Shown piece by piece: positions 51,295 to 59,506 of a stretch of DNA of 64,000 nucleotides. Under the pieces are notes generated by a model that was not told the origin of the DNA, did not search any database, and saw nothing but the letters and a program-made list of their open reading frames with translations. This DNA is from Halomonas urumqiensis (GTDB lineage Bacteria > Pseudomonadota > Gammaproteobacteria > Pseudomonadales > Halomonadaceae): the NCBI RefSeq assembly GCF_003028575.1, contig NZ_PYUD01000003.1, positions 248,001 through 312,000 on the forward strand, in the 5' to 3' direction. The position numbers and the translations under genes are program-made. How positions within the stretch are numbered: position 1 is the first letter of the stretch; every line of letters begins with the position of its first letter.

Positions 51295-52680
51295 CTAGGC
51301 GTGCTTGAGATGGAAGGACTTGGGGCGGGTCAGCGAATCAAAGCCAACCCGTGACAGCGAACAGCCGCGCCCCGATTGCTTGACACCCGTCCAGGCCAGT
51401 TCCGGGTCGAGATAGTCGCAGCGGTTGGTGAATACCGTGCCTGCCTCGAGACGCCTGGCAAGCGCTTCTCCGGTGGCGATGTCACGGGTGAAGATCGCCG
51501 CGGTCAGCCCGAACTCGCTGTCGTTCATCAAGGCGATGGCCTCATCGTCACTGGCCACCGGCATGATGCCGACCACCGGCCCGAAACTCTCCTCGGTCAT
51601 CACCCGCATGCTGTGATCGACCCCGGTCAGCAGCTGGGGAGCGAGATAGGCACTGCCCGGTACCGAGAGCGGATAGTCGCCGGGGTCGATCCAGGCCCGC
51701 GCACCGGCGGCCACGGCATCCTCGATCTGGCCACGCACGAAGTCGGCCGCCGCCGGCCGCACCAACGGGCCCAGGGTGGTGTCCGGGTCCACCGGATTAC
51801 CCAGCCGTAGCTGGCGCACCCAGGCCACGGCGCGCTCCACGAAGGCATCGAAGATCTCCTCGGCCACATAGATCCGCTCGATGGCACAGCAACTCTGCCC
51901 GGAATTGAAGAAGGCGCCGTCCATCACGCCCTCCACGGCGGTGTCCAGGTCGACATCTGCGCGGATGTAGGCCGGGTCCTTGCCACCCAGCTCGAGCCCA
52001 GCGGCGATGAAGCGCCCGGCGGTATTGCGCTCGACCATGGCACCGCCGGTCACCGACCCGGTGAACGACACATGGTCGACACGCGAGTCGCGGATCAGTG
52101 CCTCGGTGGCATCATGCGCCAGGTGCAGATACTGGAAGACGCCCTCGGGCAGGCCCGCCGCCGCAAAGGCCTCGGCGAAGCGTTCGGCGCACAACGGGGT
52201 CTGGGCCGAGTGCTTGAGAATCACCGCGTTGCCGGCCATGATCGACGGCACCACGGCATTCACCGCCGTCATGAACGGAAAATTCCACGGCGCCACGATG
52301 AACGACACGCCCAGTGGCTCGCGGGTGATGTAGCGGGTGAATCCCGGCTTATCGGGCAGCACCAACGGCGCCAGCGCCGACTCGGCCAGGGCGATCATGC
52401 CTCGGGCACGCTCTTCGAAGCCACCGATCTCACCGCCGCCGGCACTGATCGGCCGACCCATCTGCCAGGTCAGCTCCACGGCCAGTTCGTCGCGCCGCGC
52501 GACGAAGGCATCGACCATGGCCGAGCACAGCCTTGCCCGCTCGGCAATCGGCACTTCGCGCCAGCCACGTTGCGCGAGCACGGCGCGTGCCAGGGCGGCA
52601 TCCACCTCGGCGGCGCTCGCCTGCTCCCGCTCGACGTAGACCGAGCCATCGACCGGGGAAATCGTCTTCTGTATGGGCAT
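51295..52680 (-). CDS. Aldehyde dehydrogenase (NAD(P)-dependent)
   Basis: 461 residues, a short ALDH of the succinate-semialdehyde/aminoaldehyde branch. VAPWNFPFMTAVNAVVPSIMAGNAVILKHS near 129-158 (NAD site), FTGSV near 206, E230 in LELGGKDPA and catalytic C264 in NSGQSCCAIERI. It oxidises an aldehyde to its acid. By context the substrate is the aldehyde made by the adjacent iron alcohol dehydrogenase. ATG 52680 with GAGGTGGTT is used; a longer open frame to 52995 overlaps the next gene and has no homology. Seven bases separate it from the glutamine-synthetase-like gene. Confidence 0.9.
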   Translation of the reverse strand: MPIQKTISPVDGSVYVEREQASAAEVDAALARAVLAQRGWREVPIAERARLCSAMVDAFVARRDELAVELTWQMGRPISAGGGEIGGFEERARGMIALAESALAPLVLPDKPGFTRYITREPLGVSFIVAPWNFPFMTAVNAVVPSIMAGNAVILKHSAQTPLCAERFAEAFAAAGLPEGVFQYLHLAHDATEALIRDSRVDHVSFTGSVTGGAMVERNTAGRFIAAGLELGGKDPAYIRADVDLDTAVEGVMDGAFFNSGQSCCAIERIYVAEEIFDAFVERAVAWVRQLRLGNPVDPDTTLGPLVRPAAADFVRGQIEDAVAAGARAWIDPGDYPLSVPGSAYLAPQLLTGVDHSMRVMTEESFGPVVGIMPVASDDEAIALMNDSEFGLTAAIFTRDIATGEALARRLEAGTVFTNRCDYLDPELAWTGVKQSGRGCSLSRVGFDSLTRPKSFHLKHA

Positions 52681-52687
52681 AACCACC

Positions 52688-54067
52688 TCAAATAATCTCG
52701 AAATAGCGGTCCAGCTCCCAATCGGTAATATGGCGCCGGAACTGGCGCTCCTCCCACTCCCGCGTAGCGGCGAAGTGCTCGACGAAGGCGTCACCGAACA
52801 GCTCGCGGGCCGGCGCCGAGGCCTTGAGGCGTTGTGCCGCTTCCCACAGAGTACCTGGCAACGCCTGATGCGCGGGGTGTTCAAGCTCGTAGGCGTTGCC
52901 GATGATCGGCTCGTCCGGCTCCAGGCCCTGCTGGATGCCATAGAGCCCCGCGCCGATCGCCGCCGCCATGGCCAGATAGGGGTTGGCATCGGCACTGCCG
53001 AGACGATACTCGACCCGCTGCGACTTGGCGCTGCCGGGAATCACCCGCAGCGCGGTGGTGCGGTTCTCGACCCCCCAGGTGGCATCGGTGGGCGCCCAGA
53101 ACCCCGGAATCAAGCGGGTGTAGCTGTTGATGGTCGGGGCGAACATCGCCAGAAACTCCGGCATCAGTTGCTGCTGGCCGGCCACGAAATGGCGCTGCAG
53201 ATCGCTCATGCAATGGGGTTTGTCGGCGGCAAAGAATGCCGATTCACCGCTTTCGGCGTGCGCCAGCGACAGGTGAATGTGCCCGCTCTGGCCGGGGTAA
53301 TCCGGTGACCACTTGGCCATGAAGGTGGCCATCAACCCGCGCCGCTGAGCCCACACCTTGGTGAAGGCCTTGAACAGTGCGCCCTTGTCGGCGGCCGCCA
53401 GGGCCGCATCGACGCCGATGGCGGCTTCGAGCACCCCCGGCCCGGTCTCGGTGTGCAGCCCCTCGATGGGAAAGTCCATGGTCTCGGCAAGCGCCAGCAA
53501 CTCATGATAGAGCTCGGCATGCACCGAGCTTCTCAACATCGAATAGCCCATCATGTCGGGCGTCAGCGGGGTGAGGTTGCGAAAGCCCTTCTCGCGGACC
53601 GACTCCGGGGTCTCGCGAAACATGAAGAACTCGTACTCGAGCGAGCCCCTGGCCGCAAGCCCCATCTCGGCGGCGCGCGCCAGCACGCGGCGCAACAAGC
53701 CACGTGGGCAGACCGCCTCGGCGGCACCACTGAATTCGGCCAGGAACAGCAGCATGTTGCCCTCGGCGGGCACCTCGCGGCATGTCTCCGGCAACACTCT
53801 CAGGGTGGCGTCCGGGTAGCCGGTATGCCACCCGGTGTAGGCCACGTTGTCGTACAGCTCATCCTTGCTGTCCCAGCCCAGCACTACGTCGCAGAAGGCG
53901 AAGCCATCCTCCAGTGCGCTGAAGAACTTGTCACGGCGCATGTACTTGCCGAGCAGCACGCCATCCATGTCGAACATGCCGACCTTGACGTGGGTTAGTC
54001 CACGCGACTCGACGATTCGCCGCGCATCGTCGGCACTGGCGACCTCTCTGGGGTTCATTCCACTCAT
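52688..54067 (-). CDS. Glutamine-synthetase-family gamma-glutamylamide ligase (PuuA/GlnT-like)
   Basis: 459 residues. Glutamine synthetase catalytic marks kept: SLEYEFF near 143, HTETGPGVLEAAIG near 209-222, GHIHLSL near 264, NSYTRLIPGFWAPTDATWGVENR near 316-338 and VEYRLGSADANPYLA near 354. The N-terminal beta-Grasp is short and the adenylylation-loop region differs from true GlnA. With GATase, ALDH and ADH next to it, the likely job is ATP-dependent gamma-glutamylation of an amine to start its breakdown, as PuuA does for putrescine. ATG 54067 with GGGAGAGGCC; a second ATG is three codons in. Confidence 0.87.
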   Translation of the reverse strand: MSGMNPREVASADDARRIVESRGLTHVKVGMFDMDGVLLGKYMRRDKFFSALEDGFAFCDVVLGWDSKDELYDNVAYTGWHTGYPDATLRVLPETCREVPAEGNMLLFLAEFSGAAEAVCPRGLLRRVLARAAEMGLAARGSLEYEFFMFRETPESVREKGFRNLTPLTPDMMGYSMLRSSVHAELYHELLALAETMDFPIEGLHTETGPGVLEAAIGVDAALAAADKGALFKAFTKVWAQRRGLMATFMAKWSPDYPGQSGHIHLSLAHAESGESAFFAADKPHCMSDLQRHFVAGQQQLMPEFLAMFAPTINSYTRLIPGFWAPTDATWGVENRTTALRVIPGSAKSQRVEYRLGSADANPYLAMAAAIGAGLYGIQQGLEPDEPIIGNAYELEHPAHQALPGTLWEAAQRLKASAPARELFGDAFVEHFAATREWEERQFRRHITDWELDRYFEII

Positions 54068-54125
54068 GGCCTCTCCCTCGGTGGCTCGGCGCACCGCCAA
54101 GCCGCCCTGCCCTGTTCCGGTATCC

Positions 54126-54153
54126 CGGGCGGGTGGCATCTACCACCCGCCCG
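54126..54153 (-). terminator. Hairpin between dctP (system 4) and the ligase gene
   Basis: CGGGCGGGTGG at 54126-54136 pairs perfectly with 54143-54153 around a 6-nt loop, 30 bases after the dctP stop. No T-run on the minus strand; partial termination or processing is possible. Confidence 0.55.
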
Positions 54154-54182
54154 CCATGGCGACCAACGCCGTCCGTCATTTT

Positions 54183-55247
54183 TCACGAGTAACGGTAGGG
54201 AGGCCCTGCCTGCTGCATGGTCTGCCGATAGGCCTTGAGGATCTCGACCACGCGGGCGTTGCGCTCACTTTGCGAGGCGATCTCGTCCCAGAACTCCAGA
54301 GCGGCGTCTTCCAGAGTCTGCCACTCCTCCTCGGGAATCGAGGTGAGTTCGAGCTTGCCACCAGTGGTACGGTAATGCGCCTCGCCCCACCAGTACCAAT
54401 GCTGTCGATAGTAGTGGGAGTTGTCCATGCACAGCCTGAAGAGGGTCTGAAGGTGTTCGGGTAACTCGTTCCAACGCTCGGAGTTGGCGAAATAGGAACC
54501 CGCCCAGGCCCCGGAGATGTTGTTGGTCAGGTAGTAGCTGCTGACATCCGCCCAGCCCACGGTATAGGCCTCGGTGATACCGGCCCAGGCGATGCCGTCG
54601 AGCTCGCGGGTCTGCATGGCGACCTCGATGTCCTCCCAGGGCAGCGTCACCGGCACCACGCCGAAGCGGCTCAGGAATCGCCCGGCGGTGGGGAAGGTGA
54701 ACACGCGCTTGCCTTGCAGGTCCTCGAGGCTGCGGATCGGCTCGCGGGTGACGAAGTTGCAAGGATCCCAGGAGCCGGCCCCCAGCCAGGTAACGCCTTC
54801 GACTTCGCTGTAGGCCTCCTCCCAGATCTCCTTGAGGCCGTAGTGGTTGAACAGTGTCGGCACATCGAGGCTATAGCGGGAAGCGAACGGGAAATAGCCA
54901 CCGAACACCGAGACATCCACTGGGGCTGCGATCGAGTCGTCGTCGCTCTGTACCGCATCGATGGTACCCCGCTGCATGGCGCGGAACAGCTCGCCGGTGG
55001 GCACCAGTTGGTCGGCATAGTAGAGCTCGATCTCCATCTCGCCGTTGGCGGCCTTGTTGAAGGCATCGATGGAAGGCTTGATGACATGCTCGGCCAACGC
55101 TGGCCCGGCGTAGGTCTGCATGCGCCAGCGGATGGGGCTGCGTGATTGGGCGTGCACGTAGGGAGCGCCTACCGTGGCCGCGCCTACCGTGGCGGCGGTC
55201 GCCACCCCGGCCTTCTTGAGGAAACTGCGCCTGTTGTTATCGGTCAT
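54183..55247 (-). CDS. dctP: TRAP transporter solute-binding protein with Tat signal (system 4)
   Basis: 354 residues. Twin-arginine signal RRSFLKK at 6-12, hydrophobic stretch to about 30, cleavage near VHA. The body is of the longer TakP-type DctP group. In other DctPs the DL-x-G-x-K-x-R motif ends in the arginine that binds a carboxylate; here the aligned residue is F183 (DLQGKRVF). The ligand may therefore lack a carboxylate, which agrees with the amine-type enzymes encoded next. Another arginine, such as R190 or R194, could compensate. The signal peptide contains a 15-bp tandem duplication (55165-55194) giving AATVGAATVG. Confidence 0.88.
   Translation of the reverse strand: MTDNNRRSFLKKAGVATAATVGAATVGAPYVHAQSRSPIRWRMQTYAGPALAEHVIKPSIDAFNKAANGEMEIELYYADQLVPTGELFRAMQRGTIDAVQSDDDSIAAPVDVSVFGGYFPFASRYSLDVPTLFNHYGLKEIWEEAYSEVEGVTWLGAGSWDPCNFVTREPIRSLEDLQGKRVFTFPTAGRFLSRFGVVPVTLPWEDIEVAMQTRELDGIAWAGITEAYTVGWADVSSYYLTNNISGAWAGSYFANSERWNELPEHLQTLFRLCMDNSHYYRQHWYWWGEAHYRTTGGKLELTSIPEEEWQTLEDAALEFWDEIASQSERNARVVEILKAYRQTMQQAGPPYRYS
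55165..55194. repeat. 15-bp in-frame tandem duplication in the Tat signal peptide
   Basis: GCGCCTACCGTGGC starts at 55165 and again at 55180; the two 15-bp units differ only in the last base. It encodes two ATVGA-type repeats in the signal-peptide core and keeps the frame. Confidence 0.75.
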
Positions 55248-55363
55248 GATGCTTCTCCCGTGGATTGTTGTTGTTACTGCTGACCGCGCATCGCACCCCG
55301 TGCTTGCGGGTCTCGTGCTTGCCCGTTACCGGACATACTCGCTGCCTTGCCTTGCTCGACGCC

Positions 55364-56683
55364 TCATCCGTAGTAGAGCTCCGGCAGCCACAGCGCCAGC
55401 TGCGGGAAGGCGGTGATCAGCCCGAGCCCCAACAGCATGATCGCCACGAACGGCCAGACGCTGCGGTAGATGTCACCCAGGGTGACTTCCGGCGGCGCCA
55501 TGGCACGCATCAGGAACAGGTTGTAGCCGAACGGCGGGGTCATGTAGGCGATCTGCACGGTGATGGTGTAGAGCACCCCGTACCACACCGGGTCGAAGCC
55601 CAGGCTGACCACCAGCGGGACGTACAGCGGAGCGACGATCACCAGCATGGCGGTGTCATCCAGGAACATGCCCATCAGGATGTAGGAGAGCTGCATCATC
55701 AGCAGGATTTCCCAGGGCCCGAGGCCCATGCGATCGAGGAACACGCTTTCGATGGCGCGCACCGCACCGAGACCGTCGAACACCGCGCCGAAGCACAACG
55801 CGGCGAGGATGATCCACATGAACATGCAGCTGATGGCCAGCGTCCGGCGCACCGTGACCTCGATCACCTCGAGGGTCAGCCGGCGCTTGAAGATGGCCGC
55901 CAGGGTGGCGGCGAAGGCGCCATAGGCAGCGCTCTCGACGAGGCTCGTCACCCCGACCAGAAACAACCCGGTCATCGAGAAGAAGATCAACAGGGGCAGG
56001 ATGCCGGCACGCAGCAGCTTTAGCTTCTCGCCAAGGCCGATGTCGCGCTCCTCGGCAGGCAGCGCCGGACCCAGGCTTGGCTGAATCCGGCAACGCACGA
56101 CGATATACAGCACGAACAGCGCCGCCAGGATCAGCCCGGGAATGGCACCTGCCAGCCACAGCTTGCCCACCGGCTGGCGGGCGATCATGCCGTAGAGCAC
56201 CAGCACAACGCTGGGTGGCACCAGGATGCCGAGCGAACTGCCGGCCTGGATCACCCCGGTGACCATGATCTTGTCGTACCCACGCCGCAGCAGTTCCGGC
56301 AGGGCGATGCTGGCGCCGATGGCCATGCCGGCGACACTCAAGCCATTCATGGCCGAGACCACCACCATCAACCCGATGGTGCCAATGGCAAGCCCGCCTT
56401 TCAGCGAGCCCATCCATACGTGGAACATCTCGTAGAGATCGCCGGCGATCCCCGACTCCGAGAGCATGTAGCCCATGAACACGAACAGCGGTAGCGTCAG
56501 CAGCGGGTACCAGTTCATCAGCACGAAGCTGGCGTTGAACGGCATCTCGATGCCGCCATCCCCCCACAGCAGCAGGGCCGAGGCGGCGCCGACGAAGCCG
56601 ATCACGCCGAAGACCCGCTGGCCGGTGAGCAGCAGCAGCATCATGGTGGAGAACATCATCAGGGCAATCATCTCGTAACTCAT
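55364..56683 (-). CDS. dctM: TRAP transporter large permease DctM (system 4)
   Basis: 439 residues, about 12 helices. LTLPLFVFMGYMLSESG near 62-78, MNGLSVAGMAIGASIALPELLRRGYDK near 112-138, LGILVPPSVVLVLYG near 151-165, FLDDTAMLVIVAPLYVPLV near 335-353 and MTPPFGYNLFLMRA near 383-396. The N-G-L-S stretch replaces the common SGSA motif, as in the TakP-type permeases. ATG 56683 overlaps the dctQ stop by four bases (ATGA). Confidence 0.9.
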   Translation of the reverse strand: MSYEMIALMMFSTMMLLLLTGQRVFGVIGFVGAASALLLWGDGGIEMPFNASFVLMNWYPLLTLPLFVFMGYMLSESGIAGDLYEMFHVWMGSLKGGLAIGTIGLMVVVSAMNGLSVAGMAIGASIALPELLRRGYDKIMVTGVIQAGSSLGILVPPSVVLVLYGMIARQPVGKLWLAGAIPGLILAALFVLYIVVRCRIQPSLGPALPAEERDIGLGEKLKLLRAGILPLLIFFSMTGLFLVGVTSLVESAAYGAFAATLAAIFKRRLTLEVIEVTVRRTLAISCMFMWIILAALCFGAVFDGLGAVRAIESVFLDRMGLGPWEILLMMQLSYILMGMFLDDTAMLVIVAPLYVPLVVSLGFDPVWYGVLYTITVQIAYMTPPFGYNLFLMRAMAPPEVTLGDIYRSVWPFVAIMLLGLGLITAFPQLALWLPELYYG

Positions 56684-57207
56684 GCGTCACCCTCTCGATC
56701 CAGCGGCTTGCCACGCGCCACGGCCACATCCTTGAAGAAGGTCGCCACCGCCTGCAGCAGCATCAACAGGATGCCGATGCACATGATGATCTTGATCGGC
56801 GCCAAGGGCGGCGCCCAGGAGGAGTAGTTGCGCTGGCCGTATTCGAGAGCGTAGTGGGTGCTGGAGATGCCCCCCGCCAGCAGGGTGACCAGGAAAACGA
56901 TCAGAAACAGGATGGTGATGGCATCGACGAATGCCTGAGTACGAGGTGTCCAGCGGCTGTAGAACAGATCCATGCGCACATGGGCCCCCATCTGCATGGC
57001 ATAGGCCCCGCCCAGCAGGTAGTAGCTGGCCAGCATGAACTGCGACATCTCCACCCCCCACAGCAGCGGGGCGTTGAGCACCGAGCGCGCGAAGGAGGCA
57101 TACAGCAGCAGCCCCATCATGGCGAAGATCAGGTACATGACGAGCCGCCCGACCCCGCGGTTCAGGCGGTCGACCAGGCGCACGTAGCATCTGATGGCAT
57201 TGGGCAT
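56680..57207 (-). CDS. dctQ: TRAP transporter small permease DctQ (system 4)
   Basis: 175 residues from ATG 57207; the frame stays open to 57414, but upstream sequence has no homology and the nearer ATG has AGGAA upstream. Four helices with the DctQ marks ARSVLNAPLLWGVEMSQFML near 38-57 and GGAYAMQMGAHVRMDLFY near 64-81. First gene of the leftward operon dctQMP-GS-ALDH-ADH-GATase. The order Q-M-P is shared by other TakP-like systems. The 240-base gap upstream to the LysR gene must hold the operon promoter; I cannot place it. Confidence 0.86.
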   Translation of the reverse strand: MPNAIRCYVRLVDRLNRGVGRLVMYLIFAMMGLLLYASFARSVLNAPLLWGVEMSQFMLASYYLLGGAYAMQMGAHVRMDLFYSRWTPRTQAFVDAITILFLIVFLVTLLAGGISSTHYALEYGQRNYSSWAPPLAPIKIIMCIGILLMLLQAVATFFKDVAVARGKPLDREGDA

Positions 57208-57447
57208 CCGAGACAATTCCTGAGTGATGTAACAGTCGTCGAAACGGCCGGCGAAACGGTCGTAAAAACGGATGTTGCAGAAAGCCTCACTCAGTCTTGG
57301 TCGAGGATTTGGTACTCGGCAAGATGCATCGGCAATGCCGACGACATGTCTATAGGAAAAACCGATAGCGCGCTCTTTCGGGGCATCGGCGGGCGAAACC
57401 CGGGGCCGATTCACCCGCGTGGCGCACGACCGGCTTGCACGACCGCC

Positions 57448-58419
57448 TCACTCGGCGGTTCGTCGCTCGGTCTCCACCGCACCGGAGAGCCACGGCAGGT
57501 GCTGGTTCAGGGCGGCGCGAAAGTCCGTCTCCAAAAGCCGCCGGCTATCGCGGGCCAGTTGCATGGGCAGCTCGCCGAGTTCATCGCGACGTGCCACCAG
57601 GGTCAGCTCGCGGTACAGCGCTGGCATCGGCAGCGGCACCACGCGCACCCCGAGCGTATCAAGCCCGGCCTGATAGAGGCACAGCGGCGTGGTGATGGTC
57701 CACCCCGCACCGGCGCCCACCAGGCGCAGCACGGCGAAGGTATTGTCCAGATGCAGCCGGGCCGAGAACTCCAGCTGATTGAGCCGCAGGTGGCGTTCGA
57801 TGGCCTGGCCGATCAACGATTGCGGAGTATAGCGCACGAAGTCGAGCTGGCGGGCCAGCCAGCGCAGGTTGTCCAGAGGCCCTGCCCAATCCGTCGGCAC
57901 CACCAGCACGAAGGGCTCGCGCAGCACCGCATGGCGCTCCAGTCCGTCGTAATTCTCCAGCCGGTCATCGGAAATGATGATGTCCACATGCCGGGTCAGC
58001 AGCGAGTGGCTGTGCATGTGCGAAAGGCCGGTGGTCAGGGTGTAATCGCGGGTATAGCGCTTGATCATCTCGAGCAGCGGCTGGCCCACGGCGGTGGCCA
58101 GCGAATCGACCAGCGCCAGGCGCACCTGATGCAGTTGGCCGAAGCCGCCGGACACCAGTTCGCGGCGCATGCTGCGCGCCTCGTCGAGCATGCGCCGCGC
58201 GCGATCATGGAAGAAGCGTCCGGCACTGGTGGGCTCCAGGGGTCGCGAATGCCGCCGGAACAGACTGACGCCCAGGGCCTCCTCGAGATTGGCCAGGCTC
58301 TGTGACACCGACGACTGCTTGAGCCCCAGGCGCCTGGCCGCCGCACTCTGGCTGCCCTGCTCGAGGGTCTCGACGAAGATTTCCATGCTGCGCAGATCGA
58401 ACCCGAAGCCGTTTCGCAT
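57448..58419 (-). CDS. LysR-family regulator of the TRAP/glutamylamide operon (putative)
   Basis: 323 residues. Helix-turn-helix near 18-62 (GSQSAAARRLGLKQSSVSQSLANLEEALG) and a LysR effector domain from residue 90. It lies directly upstream of dctQMP in the same direction, and no other regulator is near, so it probably controls that operon. Its effector would be the amine or its glutamylated form; this is inference. Confidence 0.84.
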   Translation of the reverse strand: MRNGFGFDLRSMEIFVETLEQGSQSAAARRLGLKQSSVSQSLANLEEALGVSLFRRHSRPLEPTSAGRFFHDRARRMLDEARSMRRELVSGGFGQLHQVRLALVDSLATAVGQPLLEMIKRYTRDYTLTTGLSHMHSHSLLTRHVDIIISDDRLENYDGLERHAVLREPFVLVVPTDWAGPLDNLRWLARQLDFVRYTPQSLIGQAIERHLRLNQLEFSARLHLDNTFAVLRLVGAGAGWTITTPLCLYQAGLDTLGVRVVPLPMPALYRELTLVARRDELGELPMQLARDSRRLLETDFRAALNQHLPWLSGAVETERRTAE

Positions 58420-58449
58420 CTCCTTCCCTCTCCCGGAAGCCAGGGCCGA

Positions 58450-59373
58450 TCAGATCCAGAGGCCGACGACCAGCAGCGCGAGGGTCGCCAGCAGGGTGGC
58501 GACGTTGACCCCCAGCACCCGGACGAGCAGGGTCGCCTCCTCCAGGGCCTGCGGCAGGCGCAAGACCAACCATAGCGCCGCGGGAAGCGTCAGCCAGGCC
58601 AGCCAGACGCCGGCCGGCAGTTGCCCGCCCAGCTGGCCCGCCGCTACTAGCAGGTAGGCACCCAGCAGAAGCGCCGAGACCAGCCAAGAGGCCCGCTTCA
58701 GGCCCAGCACGATGGGCAGGTGGCGGCGGCCGACCCGTCGGTCGGCGTCGACGTCGGGAAACTGGTTGAGCAGCAGCAGTTCACTGACCAGCAGCAGCAC
58801 CACCCCGGCGATCACGAGGGCCGCCCTGTCGACCTCTCCCCCCAGGGCCACCAGGGTACCCAGCACCATGACCGGCCCGAAGCCGAGCCCCGGCGCCAGC
58901 AGGCAGAGCCAGGGCAGGCGCGTGATCCACCGCGTGTAGGCCACCACCAGCATGACACCTGCGAGGCCCAGGAGCAGCATCGGCCAGCCGCGCAGCCACA
59001 GGAACCAGGCGCCGATCGCCGCGACCCCCGCGAGCATCGACACGGCGGCACCCAGCACCCGCGGTGCCGCCGAGGGAGACTCGGGGAGGGCGCCACTCCC
59101 GCCAGAGAAGGGGGTGCGACGGGTGATCAGGTCGAGCCCGGAACGGAAGTCCTCGTACTCGTTGAGCAGGTTGACCGCGGCGTGGGCCAGCAGGGCACCG
59201 ACCAGCACCAGCAGGATCTCGTGGAACGTCAGGGAGACCGGCTGGCGTACCGCGAGGGCGATGCCCAGCAGCACGCAGAGCGGCGCCAGCACCAGGAAGT
59301 CGGGACGAGTGGCACGGACCACAGTCAAGGTCGAGATGGTCCCAGCATCCTGCCCCTCGGGTTGTTGCCCCAT
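58450..59373 (-). CDS. UbiA-family prenyltransferase (MenA-like)
   Basis: 307 residues, eight to nine helices. Both aspartate-rich motifs are present: NLLNEYEDFRSGLD near 68-81 and NQFPDVDADRRVGRRHLPIVLG near 204-225. The spacing and length suit the 1,4-dihydroxy-2-naphthoate prenyltransferase (MenA) branch, but no other menaquinone gene is in view, so the aromatic acceptor is uncertain. ATG 59373 with CAGGAGAGCAGCA; an earlier in-frame start at 59451 is unlikely. It is divergent from the haem-protein gene with 133 bases between, which may share regulation. Confidence 0.8.
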   Translation of the reverse strand: MGQQPEGQDAGTISTLTVVRATRPDFLVLAPLCVLLGIALAVRQPVSLTFHEILLVLVGALLAHAAVNLLNEYEDFRSGLDLITRRTPFSGGSGALPESPSAAPRVLGAAVSMLAGVAAIGAWFLWLRGWPMLLLGLAGVMLVVAYTRWITRLPWLCLLAPGLGFGPVMVLGTLVALGGEVDRAALVIAGVVLLLVSELLLLNQFPDVDADRRVGRRHLPIVLGLKRASWLVSALLLGAYLLVAAGQLGGQLPAGVWLAWLTLPAALWLVLRLPQALEEATLLVRVLGVNVATLLATLALLVVGLWI

Positions 59374-59506
59374 TGCTGCTCTCCTGTGCCGGCAATCACC
59401 GATGTAACGCTTTGTACTCCTTACTTGATCCACATCATGCCACGCCGCCATACGAGGTCCATACTCGAGGTCCGTAATATCACTTTACCGTGACCCAGGA
59501 GTTCAT

